Below, piece by piece: positions 4,561 through 5,772 of a DNA stretch of 5,772 nucleotides. The DNA is taken from the NCBI GenBank assembly GCA_947624765.1, contig CANQLS010000101.1, positions 1-5,772 of the forward strand, read 5' to 3'. The notes below the pieces were generated by a model. It was not told the origin of the DNA. It did no database searches and was given only the letters and a program-made list of their open reading frames with translations. The position numbers and the translations under genes were made by a program. Every line of letters begins with the position of its first letter. The stretch's first letter is position 1. The DNA is from an uncultured Clostridia bacterium (GTDB lineage Bacteria; Bacillota; Clostridia; TANB77; UBA1234).

Positions 4561-5744
4561 TAATAGTCCCCTCTCGCTAAGTTTTTTATAATGCTTTCTG
4601 CTGCGAGGTTTCCTGTTTTTATTGCCATACATACCGTGGCTTTTTTCTCTACTAAATCTCCTCCAGCAAAAACTTTTGGAATGCTAGTTTGTCCATTTTC
4701 ATCTATTTTCACTAAACCATCTTCCGTTTTTTCTAAATTTTCTATGTACTTATAGTTAGGTAACGAACCAATGGCAATAATTACTTTGTCTGCTAATATT
4801 TTTTTACCAGATGCTAACATAACCGCTTCAACCTTTTCATTACCAACCATTTTTAATACTACTTCTTCAAATAAAAAATTAATATTATTTTTAAATGCTT
4901 CTTCTATTTCACTTTTATTTGCTGACATATTTTCTCTTTTTTTACGATAAATAACTGTTACGTCTGCACCTCTTCGCTTTGAAACTTCAGCAACATCCAT
5001 AGCAACATTTCCACCACCAATTACAATAACCTTTTCTCCATTTGTAATTTGTGGATTTCGCAAAAATTCATTTGCTTTCCAAACGCCAATTAAATTTATA
5101 CCTGGTATTTCTAATGTTTTAGCACATTCTGTTCCAATTCCTAAAAATATAGCATCAAAGTTTTCATGAAATAAATCTTCTAAAGTAAAATCAACTCCTA
5201 AACACATATTAGTTTTCACTTCTATACCTAATGATAAAATCTTAGAAATAGTTTTTTTCACAATAGTTTTAGGTAAACGATATTCTGGTATTTCATAAGT
5301 TAAAACACCACCTAATTTTTCTTCTTTTTCAAAAATTGTAACAAGAATTCCTTGCTCTCGTAATTTTACTGCACAAGTAAGCCCAGCTGGACCTGAACCA
5401 ATAATTGCTACCTTAATATCTTTATCTATAATTTTCTTTATTGGAAAATCTTTATCTGAAATATATGCTTCTAATTCTCCTATTGGCACTGCTTTACCTT
5501 TTATTGATTTAATGCATGCACTCTCACATTGTTTATCATGAGGACAAACTCTACCACAAATACTACCTAAATAGCTCTTTTGCATGATTATCTCTTTAGC
5601 AGCACTTTCCTTACCTTGCTTTATGTATTGTATAAATTTAGGAATTTCCATTTGTAATGGACACCCTTTAATGCAACTAGGATTTTTGCAACATAAACAT
5701 TCATTTGCCATTGCTATTTCTAGCTTTTCGTTACTAATTTTCAT
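4560..5744 (-). CDS. Fe-S/FAD NAD(P)H oxidoreductase related to glutamate synthase small subunit (GltD/NfnB-like), standalone
   Basis: This 394-residue flavoprotein resembles the beta subunit of glutamate synthase, NfnB and SudA, which move electrons between NAD(P)H and a partner through FAD and Fe-S clusters. The N-terminal Fer4_20-type domain carries ECLCCKNPSCIKGCP (Cys16, 19, 24, 28; Cys18 extra) and CGRVCPHDKQCESAC (Cys63, 67, 73, 77), enough for two [4Fe-4S] clusters. The FAD site is IIGSGPAGL (114-122) with E139; YEIPEYRLP (150-158) is a family signature. The pyridine-nucleotide site is VIGGGNVAMD (241-250) followed by YRKKR (266-270), whose basic residues favour NADPH. FAGGD (359-363) is the second FAD contact. 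It is shorter than E. coli GltD (472 residues) but seems complete. No large GltB subunit is in view, so glutamate synthesis is not assured; ferredoxin:NADPH or sulfide-type chemistry is possible. AAGGAG (5753-5758) is 8 nt before the ATG. It is the first visible gene of the operon. Confidence 0.88.
   Translation of the reverse strand: MKISNEKLEIAMANECLCCKNPSCIKGCPLQMEIPKFIQYIKQGKESAAKEIIMQKSYLGSICGRVCPHDKQCESACIKSIKGKAVPIGELEAYISDKDFPIKKIIDKDIKVAIIGSGPAGLTCAVKLREQGILVTIFEKEEKLGGVLTYEIPEYRLPKTIVKKTISKILSLGIEVKTNMCLGVDFTLEDLFHENFDAIFLGIGTECAKTLEIPGINLIGVWKANEFLRNPQITNGEKVIVIGGGNVAMDVAEVSKRRGADVTVIYRKKRENMSANKSEIEEAFKNNINFLFEEVVLKMVGNEKVEAVMLASGKKILADKVIIAIGSLPNYKYIENLEKTEDGLVKIDENGQTSIPKVFAGGDLVEKKATVCMAIKTGNLAAESIIKNLARGDY
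4568..4573 (-). promoter_or_regulatory. Ribosome binding site inside the oxidoreductase gene that fixes the ktrB start
   Basis: GAGGGG on the minus strand lies within the last codons of the oxidoreductase gene, 7 nt before the ATG at 4560. It supports the TAATG stop/start junction rather than the longer in-frame start at 4632. Confidence 0.8.
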
Positions 5745-5772
5745 ATAAAATTCTCCTTTCTTATAGATACTT

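Noticed and set aside
4561..4632. Longer ktrB start adding 24 basic residues
   Set aside because: It lies wholly inside the oxidoreductase gene. The GAGGGG site and the family's normal N-terminus fit the ATG at 4560.
5745..5772. c-di-AMP (ydaO-type) riboswitch or promoter ahead of the operon
   Set aside because: Only 28 nt of leader are in the window, enough for the ribosome site but not for judging a riboswitch or promoter.

Overview
The window is AT-rich DNA (roughly 30% G+C by eye) from a low-GC Gram-positive bacterium, most likely a member of the Clostridia/Bacilli side of Firmicutes (Bacillota). The basis is strong AGGAGG-type ribosome binding sites, a KtrAB-type potassium channel, a clostridial-style DUF402 protein, a biotin ligase without an N-terminal DNA-binding domain, and textbook sigma-A promoter elements. 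TGA is used as a stop by smpB, the DUF402 gene and the HicB-like gene, so the standard bacterial code applies and this is not a code-4 mollicute. The species cannot be named from the sequence.

Left part (1-1526). The 5' end of a biotin--protein ligase gene (birA, minus strand) runs off the left edge. After a 204-nt divergent gap with no gene (172-375) comes a plus-strand gene for a small secreted or surface protein. It has a signal peptide, short 11-residue amphipathic repeats, an Asn/Thr/Gly/Ser-rich linker and a C-terminal membrane anchor. An approximately 104-bp long-hairpin element (917-1020) separates it from smpB, which has its own near-consensus promoter and a very short leader.

Middle (1527-1624). 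smpB and the leftward operon converge on a 98-nt gap that holds a perfect 19-bp inverted repeat (1536-1577). This repeat lacks the U-tail of a standard intrinsic terminator.

Right part (1625-5744). Five minus-strand genes form a tight, probably single operon, transcribed right to left: a two-cluster Fe-S/FAD/NAD(P)H oxidoreductase related to the glutamate synthase small subunit; ktrB (K+ channel subunit, sharing one base with the previous stop); ktrA (RCK regulatory subunit, 12-nt gap); a DUF402 (Ntdp/FomD-like) protein (21-nt gap); and a HicB-like antitoxin-type protein (4-nt ATGA overlap). KtrA and KtrB form a K+ uptake system. The oxidoreductase ahead of them raises the possibility that redox or glutamate metabolism is coordinated with K+ accumulation. 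The last two genes form a translationally coupled pair with no HicA toxin in view. The operon promoter lies at or beyond the right edge.

Most genes belong to known families. The less ordinary points are the make-up of this operon, the strand-biased hairpin element, and the low-complexity surface protein.
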